Origin: an uncultured Ureaplasma sp.
Lineage (GTDB): Bacteria; Bacillota_I; Bacilli_A; Mycoplasmatales; Mycoplasmoidaceae
Direction of reading: 5' to 3'
Assembly (NCBI GenBank): GCA_947039515.1
Contig: CAMQYY010000004.1
Location: forward strand, 1 to 64,000
Length of the DNA stretch: 64,000 bases
Of this stretch, positions 22,415 through 37,820 are shown in pieces. The position numbers and the translations under genes are program-made. The notes below the pieces were generated by a model, which did no database searches, was not told the origin of the DNA, and saw only the letters and a list, made by a program, of their open reading frames with translations. The number at the start of each line of letters is the position of its first letter. The stretch's first letter is position 1.

Positions 22415-23284
22415 ATGAAAATATCTAATATGATTATTACAATTGATATGAATTCTTCTGATATTCAAAGAAAATTAGTAAATAATAATCGAGAATATTT
22501 TGGTAATTTTCTTAGTGAAATAGCTATGAATAATTACTTAATTTTTATTACTAATGATTCTTTAAAAGATATTTATGATTTAATGAAAAAATGAAACATT
22601 AAAAGAGGCAATGTTATTGCTTGTAATGGTGCTATTGTTTATGATATTCAATCAAATAACATAATATTAAATAAACCTATAAATATTGATTCACTAAAAT
22701 ATTTAGTTCATTTTTCAACATTAACAAATGCTTTATTACAATTAAAATCAATAAATAAAACAGTTATCTATTCTTCAGATAAATGATCTAAAAATGATTT
22801 TAAAAAATTTATTTCAATTAATGAAAAAACAGTTACTAACTATAACAAATTTATTGATTACATTGGTCAAAAACCATTTCATTCAATGGAATTATATAGT
22901 CCAAATGATGATATTAATTTTAATATTAAATTAAATGATGTTCTAAGTTTTTTTAAAGAAAAAACAATTAATTATCAAGATGTAGGTAATAATTTACATA
23001 TTTTTAATGAGTATAAATGTTCAAAATCATCAGCATTAAAATTTGTATTGAAAAAAATAAGCCCTTACCAAACTATTAAAAGTGATATTTATGTTGCTTT
23101 TAATGATATTGATAATAAGATTATTAAAAATTTATCTAGTCAAAATTTAATAAATAAAATATTTAAATCAAATATTGATCCTAATGCTAATCATTTTTAT
23201 ATAGAAAATGATAATGGTGAAAAAGATTCTCTACCTTTTTTATCATTTTATTTAAAGATTATGAAATTATTGAATATGGAATAA
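22415..23284 (+). CDS. Cof-like HAD protein with degenerate catalytic motifs
   Basis: ITIDMNSSDIQ instead of DxD; overall Cof-like layout. Confidence 0.6.
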
Positions 23285-23287
23285 AAA

Positions 23288-23372
23288 TGGTGCTGAAAAA
23301 GGGACTTGAACCCTTAAGATATAAATCGGTAGATTTTGAGTCTACTGCGTCTGCCATTCCGCCATTTCAGCA
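23288..23372 (-). tRNA. tRNA-Leu(CAA)
   Basis: Acceptor TGCTGAA/TTCAGCA, anticodon arm GTAGA-CTCAAAA-TCTAC, encoded CCA. Confidence 0.95.
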
Positions 23373-23464
23373 AATTTAAAAAATTTATCTCAGATATATC
23401 AATATAAATAATATCAAACTAATTTAGTTTATTTATCTTAAAATAAATAGTAATAGTGATTATT

Positions 23465-24463
23465 TTATTTAATTCTTTTTTTTACTAATAAAATTTTTCA
23501 AATTTCATCAATAAAATTATCACTAGAAATTTCTTCATCAATTAAATCAATTAAAGTTTTTAAAAAAGGATATTCGTCATTTTTAAAAAAACATTCTCTT
23601 AAATTATTGATAGTTGTAAATCCTTCTATAACTTTGGTGTTATCATTAAGAGCTTTTTTAATTCCAAATTTAGCCACATTATAACCAAAATTAAAATTCC
23701 TTGATTTAATGCTAACACATGTTAAAAATACATCACCAAGAGCTGAATGTGATATTAAATTATCGGTATTAATATCTTTACTCATTAAGTATTTTTTTAT
23801 CTCATTCATTATTTCAATGAAAAAGCATGCTTGAGTATTAATAGATTTTTCTTTAAAACTTAAAAAACCCATAAAAATTGCAAAAATATTTTTCATTGCT
23901 GAAATATATAATAAACTCTCAATATTTTCAGTTACATTTTCGCAAATAAAATAATCATTATCTGAAAAAATCAAATTTGCTTTATTACAAATATCTATGT
24001 TCTTTCCAATTATATTAACAATAGTTCTATTTTTTTCCACAAGTTCAGTTGCAAAAGATGGCCCTATTAATGTCACAATATCTCTATTTAATATTCTTTC
24101 AATTAAATAACTTATTGGTTTATTGCTCTTCAAATCAAAACCTTTTGAAGTATTAACAATAATTGTATTCTTATTAATTTTGTTCTTATTCAAAATTAAA
24201 AATTCTTCGATTTTATCAGTTGGAATCGCTATTATTATAAAATTCATATCATTAATAATTTCATCAAAATTACTAATAGCATTTATAATAGGTTTAAAAG
24301 TTAATTTTTTTAAAACTTTAGAGTTATAACCTTTTTTAATTTCTTCTAATTGTTCAATATTAATTCCATATATTCAAACTTCATTATTGCTTGAATTATC
24401 TAAAACTGTGGCAAGAGCAGTTCCTCAAGCTCCAGAACCAATTACTAATATTTTATTTTTCAT
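23465..24463 (-). CDS. gpsA: Glycerol-3-phosphate dehydrogenase [NAD(P)+]
   Basis: VIGSGAWGTALATVL, LIGPSFATELV, AMKNIFAI, HSALGDVFLTC. Confidence 0.92.
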
Positions 24464-25793
24464 CAGATTTTTGTCTCTTTCTAGCATTTTTATTTTTTCA
24501 ATAAAGTGTAATTGGAACATCATTTAAATCAAAAGCATCTCTAATTTTATTTTCAATATATCTAGCATATGAAAAATGTAATAAATCTGGATTATTACAA
24601 AAAATAGCAATTGAAGGGATTTGAGATTTAAATTGTGTTGCATATGAAATTAATAATCTAGAAGAGCCTTTAAAAATAGGCGCTTGTTGAGTCATTTGTG
24701 CTTTTAGAATAACATCATTTAAAAGTGATGTTGATATTTGAATATTTTTCTTTTCATTAATTTTAGTAATCATATTAAATATGTGATCAATTTTTTTATT
24801 ATTCAGAGCGCTAATAAATATTATTGGTGCTCATGATAAATATTTGAATCTATCTCTAACTTTAAGAGTTAATTCATTTTTAGTTTTATTATTAAAATCC
24901 ATTAAATCAATTTTATTAATAATAATTATTGTCGGTATATTAGCATCAAATGCTAATCCGCCTACAACTTCATCTTGTTCAGTGATATCAATAGAACCAT
25001 CTATTAATAATAAGATTAAATCTGATTTTTCAATTGATTTTTGGGTTCTAAAATTTGAAAATTTTTCAATTTGATCGTACTGATATTTTCCTTTTCTTCT
25101 AATTCCAGCGGTATCTATTAATGTATATGCTTGTTTATTATAATTAAATTGAACATCTACTGAATCTCTAGTTGTACCTGGAATTTCACTAACAATTAAT
25201 CTCTCTTCATTTAAAATAGTATTTGCTAAAGAACTTTTACCTGCATTAGGTTTTCCAATAATACAAAAATCAATAGATTTTTTTACTTTAATTTCTTCTT
25301 TAGGAAAATTTCTACAAACTTCATCTAATAAATCACCAGTACCAATACCATGTTCTGATGACAAAATAATCGGTTTACCAAAACCTAAAGCATAAAATGA
25401 ATTTAAATCTTTATCATTTTTAAAATTTTCAGCTTTATTAGCTGCTAAAATAATTTTTTTATCTTTTTTATTCTTTCTTAAAAGTTGAGAAATATAAATA
25501 TCATCTCTATCAATCCCATTTTTATAAGAAGTTAAAAAAATTATAATATCAGCTTCATTAATAGCACAATCAACTTGCATATTGATATTTTGTTGAAAAT
25601 CATTTTTAGAAAGAGTCAAGCCTCCTGTATCTATGATGTTAAATCTTCTAGTTAATCATTCACCTTCATCATAAATTCTATCTCTAGTAACACCTGGAGT
25701 ATCAAAAATAATTGATTTTCTTTTATTAATAATCCTATTAAATAAGGTAGATTTTCCAACATTAGGTTTCCCAATGATAGCTACTGTTTTCAC
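24453..25793 (-). CDS. der: GTPase Der (EngA)
   Basis: Two G domains ([18 protein letters not shown]), [14 protein letters not shown] start with AAGGAG. Confidence 0.95.
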
Positions 25794-25926
25794 ATATCTC
25801 CTTAAATCTAAATTAATATAATTATAATATTTTAAATATAAAATTACCAAATATCTTAATATTAAAATTAGAAATATTAAGATTAAATTTTGTTATTATT
25901 TAGTTATCTATTTATCAAGAGGTATT

Positions 25927-27876
25927 ATGAATTCAAAATATATAAATGCGATGAAATCTTTAAGTGTTCAAGCAATTAAAAATGCAAAACAAGGACACAC
26001 CGGAATGGCTATATCAGCTACTAGTTTGAATTATAATTTATATACAAATTTTATTAACATTACAACTAAAGATCCTAAATGAATTAATCGTGACAGATTT
26101 ATATTAAGTGCTGGACATGGAAGTTTGTCTTTATATACTTTATTACATTTTTCATCAATTTTATCATTAGATGAAATTAAAAATTATCGACAAGAGAATT
26201 CTCAAACTCCAGGACATCCTGAATATGAAAAAGATAATTTTATAGATGCATCAACTGGTCCATTAGGACAAGGATTAGCTATGGGTATTGGAATGGCTTT
26301 TGCTGAAAAATATTTAAGAGAAAAATATTCTCAATTACCAGGATTGATTGATCATTATACATATATTGTTGTTGGTGATGGTGATATTCAAGAAGGTATT
26401 AGCTACGAAAGTATGAACATTGCTAGTTTATTAAAATTAAACAAAGTAATAGTTATTCATGACTCTAATGATTATCAACTTGATAGTTCTGTTGAATTAG
26501 TAAATAAAGAAAATCTAAAATTAAGATTAGAATCGCAAAATTGATTTTATCAAAAATGTTCAAATGATCAAAATGAAATAACTGAATGTATTGAAAAAGC
26601 TAAAAAATCTAAAGTTCCTTCATATATTGAAGTTAAAACTATTATTGGTGAAGGAACAACTAAACAAGCTTCTCACTTTGCACATGGGTTATCTATTGAT
26701 GATAATGAAATAAAAAGTGTTAATAATTATTTCAATATGAATCATGATAATTGAAATTTTGATCAAGATATCTATAACCACTTTAAGGAAAAAGTTGTTG
26801 ATAGAGGAAATAAGAAATACTTGGAATGAAAAGATCTTTTTCATAAATATGAAAAAGAACAACCAGAATTAATTAAAAAAATGATTAATGAAATGGAAGA
26901 TAATATTGATTATCGTGATATTTTATCAATTGATAAAATAGAAAATAATCAAGATGCTTCTAAAACATATTTAAAACATTTCTTTGACCAACTAAATCAA
27001 AAAGAGATGTCAAATATAATAACCTTGTCAGCTGATTTAGCTTCTACAACAAATTGTAAAATTGGTAATGAAAATTTTAATACTGACTTTAAATCTCAAT
27101 ATGTAATGTTAGGTATTAGAGAATTTGCTATGAGTGCTTTTCAAAATGGAATTTTATTACATAAAGGCCTTAAATCTTTTTCAGGAACATTTTTATCTTT
27201 TTCAGATTATATGAAATCATCAATTAGAATTGGTGCATTAATGAAATTAAATACTAACTATATCCTTACTCACGATTCTTATCTAATTGGCGCTGATGGA
27301 CCTACTCATCAACCATTTGATCAAATCCCGATGTTAAGAGCAATTGAAAATGTTTATGTTTTAAGACCGAGTAGTTTAATGGAAACAAAAGTAGCAATTG
27401 AATCAAGTCTTAACTCTAAAGATAAAGTTAATTGTATTATTCTTACAAGACAAAGTATTAAAAATAATTATGTCGCTGAATATGATGATATTTTAAAAGG
27501 TGCTTATATTATTAAGGATAATAAAGAAACTGATATTACATTAATAGCAACTGGTAGTGAAATTGATTTAGCAATTGATGCTAGTGAACTAATTGAAAGA
27601 GAAACTAATAAAAAAGTAAAAGTTGTTTCTTGTTTTAGTTTGAAATTATTTTTAGAACAAGATGAAAAATATATTAAAAATATTATTAATTCAAAATCTC
27701 AATTAATTTCTATTGAAGCTAGTAGTGATTATATGTGATACAAACTTTCAGATTATACTAATGCTAAATTTAAAATGCTAGGTGCATTTAAATTTGGAAA
27801 AAGCATGGATGGAAACAAGTTATATAAAGATATGAATTTTAATAAAGAGTATCTTTTAAATATGATTAAAAAATAA
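25927..27876 (+). CDS. tkt: Transketolase
   Basis: LSAGHGSLSLYTLLH, ASTGPLGQGLAMGIGMA, VGDGDIQEGISYE, DGPTHQPFDQ. Confidence 0.95.
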
Positions 27877-27893
27877 AATTAGAAAGGTTTTTA

Positions 27894-28892
27894 ATGAATA
27901 CAATTAAAAAAATTGCTGTTTTAACATCAGGAGGTGATGCTCCTGGAATGAATAAAGCAGTTCATAAATTAGTTCAACTAGCGATGAATAATAATATGAA
28001 ACCTTTTGTTGTCTTAGGTGGTTATAAAGGTTTATATGAAGATCAAATTAAAGAAGCTAACATTAAAAAAGTAGAAACTTTTTCAAATGTTTCTGGAACT
28101 TCAATATTAACTTCAAGATTCCCTGAATTTGAAAACGAAGAAATTAGAAAAGTTTGTGCTGATAATTTAAAGAAAAAAAATATTGATGTTTTATTTGTTA
28201 TTGGTGGAAATGGTTCATATCTTGGAGCTGAAAAACTATCAGAATTAGGAATAAAAGTTATTTGTCTTCCTGGAACTATTGATAATGATATTTGTTCAAG
28301 CAATACAACAATTGGTTTTAATTCAGCTCTTGAAGTAATCATTGATACTATTGATAATTTAAAAACAACATCTTTTTCTCATCAAAATATTATGATTATC
28401 GAAACAATGGGTAGAGATTGTCCTGATTTAACATTAATGGCAGCTTATGCAACTAAAGTTGATTATATTGTTACTAAAAACAATATCATTACAACTGAAA
28501 AATTTATTGAAATAGCTAAAAAATTATTAGAAAAAGGTAAAAGATCAATTACTTTTCTTGTTTCAGAAAAAATATATGGCAAAGATGGTTTAGATTCAAT
28601 TGAAAAAATTGCTGAACTAATTGAAAAAGAAACAAGTAAGAAAACAAAATTTCATCTAACAGGTTTTACTCAAAGAGGAGCTAATACTATTCCTTTTGAC
28701 AGAATTTTAGCAACCAGATTATCAATTTTTGCATTCAAATGTATGATGGATAATATTTTTAATATATCTGTTGGAATTAGAGAAGATCAACTCGGCTTCA
28801 TGGATATTTATGAAGCCAATTCTTTATGTGATATCAAAAAAAGTAACACTATTATTGAAATTGATCAAATTAATGAAATTAATAGTATTTAA
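27894..28892 (+). CDS. pfkA: 6-phosphofructokinase-like protein (divergent)
   Basis: LTSGGDAPGMNKAV, PGTIDNDI, ETMGRDCPDL, GFTQRGANTIPFDRILATR. Confidence 0.88.
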   Translation: MNTIKKIAVLTSGGDAPGMNKAVHKLVQLAMNNNMKPFVVLGGYKGLYEDQIKEANIKKVETFSNVSGTSILTSRFPEFENEEIRKVCADNLKKKNIDVLFVIGGNGSYLGAEKLSELGIKVICLPGTIDNDICSSNTTIGFNSALEVIIDTIDNLKTTSFSHQNIMIIETMGRDCPDLTLMAAYATKVDYIVTKNNIITTEKFIEIAKKLLEKGKRSITFLVSEKIYGKDGLDSIEKIAELIEKETSKKTKFHLTGFTQRGANTIPFDRILATRLSIFAFKCMMDNIFNISVGIREDQLGFMDIYEANSLCDIKKSNTIIEIDQINEINSI

Positions 28893-28898
28893 ATTAAA

Positions 28899-29777
28899 AT
28901 GATCACATTTAGTAATAAAGTTAAAAATGAAATTTGCAATATAGATTTTGAAGATGGTTTTAATGATTCAATATTTTTGCTTTTCTATTTTAATAATTCT
29001 CAAGTGAAAATAGATAAAAATTATTATTATATTTTAATCAATAATAAAAACATTCTTTTTCTATTAAAGAAAAAAATTAAAATAGAGAGAAAAGATTTAA
29101 AAATAAAAATTTTAGTCTCAAAAAATAATGAAAAATCAAAATTGTATTTCAATAAATTATTTTTAGAAGGCATTGATTTTAAAAAAATAAATATTGATGA
29201 TGATGTTATTAATAGAAGTATTATTATTGGTGCTTTCTTAAGTAATGGTAGTATTCAAATTTCAGATTTAACGAGCTCATATCATTTTGAAATAAGATCT
29301 AAAAATAAAAAATATTTAGATTTCATTAAAAAAATATTTGAAAAATATTCTATTTTTAGCAAAATAATCAAAAGAAGAAATAATTTTATTTTGTACATTA
29401 AAAAAGCTGAAAGCATTAGTGATATTTTAAAAATAATGAAGTGTATTAAATCTATGTATGAATTAGAAGATTCAAGAATTAGTAAAGACTTTAATAATTC
29501 TTTACAAAGAACAAATAATCTTGATGTTTCAAATATTAATAAAACAATAAAAGCTTCAGCCATTCATATAAAAATGATTAACAAAATAATTGAAAGAAAT
29601 GAGTATGAATATTTAGATGAAAACATTAAATTATTTTGCCAAAAAAGATTAGAAGAACCTGAAGCATCATTACAACAAATATCTGAAATTATGAATACTA
29701 ATCATAATTTAAACTTATCAAAAAGTAATATTTCAAATTACCTTAGAAAAATAAAAAGTATTTATTCTAAATTGTAA
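28899..29777 (+). CDS. whiA: DNA-binding protein WhiA
   Basis: FSNKVKNEICN N-terminus, IGAFLSNGSI LAGLIDADG-like domain, C-terminal HTH RLEEPEASLQQISEIMN. Confidence 0.9.
   Translation: MITFSNKVKNEICNIDFEDGFNDSIFLLFYFNNSQVKIDKNYYYILINNKNILFLLKKKIKIERKDLKIKILVSKNNEKSKLYFNKLFLEGIDFKKINIDDDVINRSIIIGAFLSNGSIQISDLTSSYHFEIRSKNKKYLDFIKKIFEKYSIFSKIIKRRNNFILYIKKAESISDILKIMKCIKSMYELEDSRISKDFNNSLQRTNNLDVSNINKTIKASAIHIKMINKIIERNEYEYLDENIKLFCQKRLEEPEASLQQISEIMNTNHNLNLSKSNISNYLRKIKSIYSKL
29743..29777. repeat. 35-bp direct repeat, left copy (whiA 3' end)
   Basis: TTAGAAAAATAAAAAGTATTTATTCTAAATTGTAA. Confidence 0.97.
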
Positions 29778-30041
29778 AAAATAAATAATTCTATTACTTT
29801 ACATATACTCATTCTGATAATAAGTTAAGGAAGAATATATTTATAAAAAATATTAGGAAATAATTTATTTAGCATATATTAAAGATTAAAGATAAAGTTA
29901 TTTATTCAATAGAATTAGAGAAATTAAAATATACTGGATTTGATTTTAATATTATGTTAATTTTAAATATTAAATAACTAAAAAATAAGATAAAAAAATA
30001 TTTTATAATAAAAATTAAAAGTGATTTAAATTAATTTAAGG

Positions 30042-30707
30042 ATGTATAAAAATATGAATAAAAAATTTTATGAATCTTACAAGTCATTAAATATAAAGGG
30101 AGTAAATTATTTAGAATTATTATCAATAAATTTGCTTAATTGTTTATCAGAAATGAAAGATAAAAGATTAAAATTTTATGAAATTTTTGAATTAGCTAAT
30201 GTTGAAGAAAAAGAATTGGTTGTTCTTTCTTTTAATCATCTACATGAATTATTTTGAGATAATTTTTGTAATTTAATGAGAGATTATTCAAATATTTTAT
30301 ATCAATTATTAAATAAAATAGAAGGTAAAAAAATAATTCCAGTTGAAAAACATTTAAAAATAAAAGAATATATTGATTCAACAAAATTTATTTCTGTTTT
30401 TATGGGAAGTAAAGAATTTACTGCTTTATCTTTAAGTCTACATAATCATAATATATTAGATTATGGTAACTTAAAATATGATGAATCATTTTCTAAATAT
30501 AAGGAATTTGATAATGTTATTCATTATGATATTGATGATATTAGACATGAATTTGAAAACATATTTTTTTTATTTCAAATTATTGATGATAGTAATTATA
30601 ATAATGATTTATCCAATTTCATTAATAATGGTAAACATATTTTTAATATTGAATATTCACCTATATTTAAGATGTTCGATTTCTTATTAAATAAAATTAA
30701 AAAATAA
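30042..30707 (+). CDS. Orphan hypothetical protein within the repeat-bounded unit
   Basis: Continuous frame with one TGA(Trp); MNKKFYESYKSLNIKGVNYLELLSINLLNCL...; no recognised family. Confidence 0.65.
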
Positions 30708-30788
30708 ATTATTATCATAACTTATAATTATTGTTAATTAATATTAAAATAATCTTTAAAATTTTTTAAAAATAATGAAATTTAAAAT

Positions 30789-30823
30789 TTAGAAAAATAA
30801 AAAGTATTTATTCTAAATTGTAA
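30789..30823. repeat. 35-bp direct repeat, right copy (upstream of serS)
   Basis: Identical to 29743..29777. Confidence 0.97.
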
Positions 30824-30849
30824 TATAATCCAATTAGGAGATTTTTAAA

Positions 30850-32127
<1,278 letters not shown>

Positions 32128-32161
32128 AAATTGTGTTAAAATGAAAATAGGAGAATAAAAA

Positions 32162-32578
32162 TTGTTTAAATTAATATCTAAATTATCTAAATGAGCTTTA
32201 ATGTTAATTGGAATTGCAATAGTTTTAGCATTCTTTGCTCTTTCTATTGTTGGAGTAATGGATAATGCTGGTACTATTGCATTTATTGATAGTTTAATGT
32301 TTCCGATTGAAACACCCCCAGTTGAACCAATAGCAATATTACCTGTAATAGATGGTCCTGATTTATGAAATCAATTAGTTGGTCATTTTCGTTGATTACT
32401 TACTGACCCTCAAAATATAACATTTGTAACTTCTATGAGTATAGTTGTTGGGATAATATTTATAATTGCACCTATAGCATATAGACTAAATTATAAAAGA
32501 GATATGAAAAAAATTCATGCTTTGATTGGTAGATCAAATACAGCTGTTAGTAAAGTTGTTAGATCTTCAAAATTATAA
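32162..32578 (+). CDS. Small two-TM hypothetical membrane protein (TTG start)
   Basis: GGAG before TTG; frame with three TGA(Trp): LFKLISKLSKWALMLIGIAIVLAFFALSIVGVMDNAG... Confidence 0.55.
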
Positions 32579-32595
32579 ATTCATTTAGATAAAAT

Positions 32596-32628
32596 AAAAA
32601 AACTCCCTATAACTAGGAAGTTTTTTTT
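32596..32628. terminator. Intrinsic terminator between convergent genes
   Basis: AAAAAACTCCCTATAACTAGGAAGTTTTTTTT. Confidence 0.8.
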
Positions 32629-32636
32629 ATATATAA

Positions 32637-33341
32637 TTAATTTTCATTATTTGAAACCATTCATTGAATATCGTCATCATCTTCACAATTAGAAATAAAA
32701 CGTTCTCATTTTTCAGCATAACTACTACCAATATCAATATATGATTCAGGAATGTATTTTATTGAATGATCAATAATTTCAATTTGATTATTATCTAAAA
32801 CAGTTTTTATATTATAAAAATCATTAGGTTTTGTATAAATAACAAAGTATTCTTCTTCATGAACTAAATCTAAAAATTCTGATTCAATAATAATATTCAT
32901 TAGCTTGTCTTCATCATATTTATTAGCATCAATAATAAATTCACCCATTTCTTTGAATAAAATTTTAACACTATTAGGTTTTGCTAATTGTCCATTAATT
33001 TTTGAAAAATAACCTCTAATAGCACTAACAGCTCTTTGTTCATTATCTGTTAGAACTTTAATTAAGATAGCAACTCCATTAGGTCCATATCCTTCATAAA
33101 AAAGTTCTTTAAAATTAGTTTTATCAGTACTAGCACCTTTGATATTTTTATCAATTGATTCACGACTTAAATTATTACTTAGTCCTCTAATAATAGCGGC
33201 TTTTAATCTTGGATTAGCTTCTGGATTAACACCTCCAACTTTTGCAGCTGCTTTAATTTCTTTAGCACACTTCATTCATATCTTTGCTTGATGTTGTTGT
33301 TTTTTATTAATTCCAGATGCTATTAAATGTTTTCTTGGCAT
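32637..33341 (-). CDS. YebC/PmpR (TACO1) family protein
   Basis: IKAAAKVGGVNPEANPRLKAAI, YEGYGPNGVAILIKVLTDNEQR. Confidence 0.92.
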
Positions 33342-33363
33342 TGTTATTTATTTACTTTTCTAT

Positions 33364-36032
<2,669 letters not shown>

Positions 36033-36040
<8 letters not shown>

Positions 36041-36640
36041 TAGGATAACCTCTTCTTTTTTATTAAACATTTTTCTAATTATTATAATATCACTAGGAAA
36101 AACTATAAATATTAAAAGTAATGGTATTAAAATTGTAAATAATATTCCAGATCAATTTAAAGAAAGGTTAATTATTTTTATTCCACTAATTTCTGATATT
36201 GAATAATTATAAATATTGTTAAGTTTTTTCATTACAGATGAAATTTCACTTGAAAATGTTGGTGTCATAAAACTAAAAGATGAAATAATAATAAAACAAA
36301 TAAAATTAATTAAAAACATCTTCAAATAATTAATCTTAATAAATCGATCTTTTTCATAGAAATAATTAATGACAAAAATTAAACTAAAGAGTATTACAAA
36401 AACAAATATCACAATTGCAAATGAATTTATTTCTCAATAAAAGATATTATCTTGAGTAATTTTTGAAATAAACATCCCAATTTGAATTGAATCAAAATTC
36501 ATAGCAAATGGTTGACTAGTTGGTAATACTAATAATAAAAACATAAAAAAATTAGTTAGAGAAAAAAAGATTATTGAAAAAATCATTAATAATCTAAAAA
36601 TGTGAAATGTTTTGATATCTCTTAAATTAATTTTAATCAT
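36033..36640 (-). CDS. Hypothetical multi-TM membrane protein
   Basis: Merged across TGA codons; several hydrophobic segments; stop overlaps ileS start. Confidence 0.55.
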
Positions 36641-36715
36641 ATTAATATATTATATAACAATTATAATAATTAAAATAATAGAAAAAAAATAGCATTGATT
36701 AGAATGCTAATTAAA

Positions 36716-37018
36716 TTATTTTTCTATTGCAATAACAGAAACTTTTGTTTTTTGATTATGAAATTTTGTGTATTTAACAATACCTTCAATTTTAGCAAAT
36801 AAAGTGTGATCTTTTCCTTGACCAACATTTTTACCTGGATAAATTCTATTACCTCTTTGACGATAAATAATGTTACCAGGAATTGCTTTTTGTCCATCAG
36901 CTAATTTAGCGCCTAAAAATTTAGGATTCGAATCTCTACCATTTTTAGTTGAACCAGTCCCTTTTTTAGAAGCAAATAATTGCAAATCCGTTTTATTTCA
37001 TATTTTGTTATTATTCAT
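36716..37018 (-). CDS. rpmA: 50S ribosomal protein L27 with cleavable N-terminal extension
   Basis: [38 protein letters not shown]. Confidence 0.95.
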
Positions 37019-37019
37019 T

Positions 37020-37319
37020 TTAAAGTACTTCCTCACGTTTATCTATAATTTCAATATGCTTTTTATATTCACTATGGTAAATAGCATTTAATTGAATTCA
37101 TAATAACTCTAATTTATATATATAATCATCATTAATATTTGTGACTATTAACTTAATTAATCCTTCTTTTTTTTCTAAAAAAATATCATTTTTAATAAAT
37201 CAATTTAAAGAACCTTCTACAATTGCACTTATTCCGGCACAAACAATATCATTTTGTTCTTTATAATTAGCATGACCTAAAATATTAAAAGCATTTTTGT
37301 AAAAAATTATTTTAATCAT
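37020..37319 (-). CDS. prp: Ribosomal-processing cysteine protease Prp
   Basis: LGHANYKEQNDIVCAGISAIV (His/Cys motif); located between rplU and rpmA. Confidence 0.85.
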
Positions 37320-37321
37320 AA

Positions 37322-37621
37322 TTATTCTTTAATTTTTTTAATTAATAATTTTGTATAAGGTTGTCTATGACCTTGTCTTTTCATATGATGTTTTTTAGAT
37401 TGAAATTTAATAATTCTAATTTTTTTCTGTTTTCCATGATTTTCAACAATTGCTTTAACTGTTGCATCTTTTAAATATGGTGTACCAACTTTTGTATCAA
37501 TCATCATAATTTCTTTAAAAACGATTTCAGAACCTATCTCATTTTTTAGTTTTTCAACATAAATAGTATCACCTTCTGATACTTTATATTGTTTACCACC
37601 TGTTTGGAATATAGCAAACAT
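37322..37621 (-). CDS. rplU: 50S ribosomal protein L21
   Basis: MFAIFQTGGKQYKVSEGDTIYVEKL. Confidence 0.96.
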   Translation of the reverse strand: MFAIFQTGGKQYKVSEGDTIYVEKLKNEIGSEIVFKEIMMIDTKVGTPYLKDATVKAIVENHGKQKKIRIIKFQSKKHHMKRQGHRQPYTKLLIKKIKE

Positions 37622-37740
37622 TTTTTCTCCTATTAGAACTTAGACTCGCTAATATTGGGGTTTATCTTTCAAAACACTTAAACCAAATATTTTATGCGGT
37701 TGAAGCAGGATATTTTTAATAAGCACTGCTAATATATTTT
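37622..37740 (-). promoter_or_regulatory. Probable L21-type ribosomal protein leader (5'UTR of rplU)
   Basis: Structured, relatively GC-rich leader (ATATTAGCAGTGC...CCTGCTTCAACCGCA...ACCCCAATATTAGCGAGTC) directly upstream of rplU. Confidence 0.45.
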
Positions 37741-37820
37741 AGCATAAAATAGCAAAAATCTATCTATATTATAAAAAGTAATATTTTTAAAAAAATTAAA
37801 AATATTACTTAATATAATTC

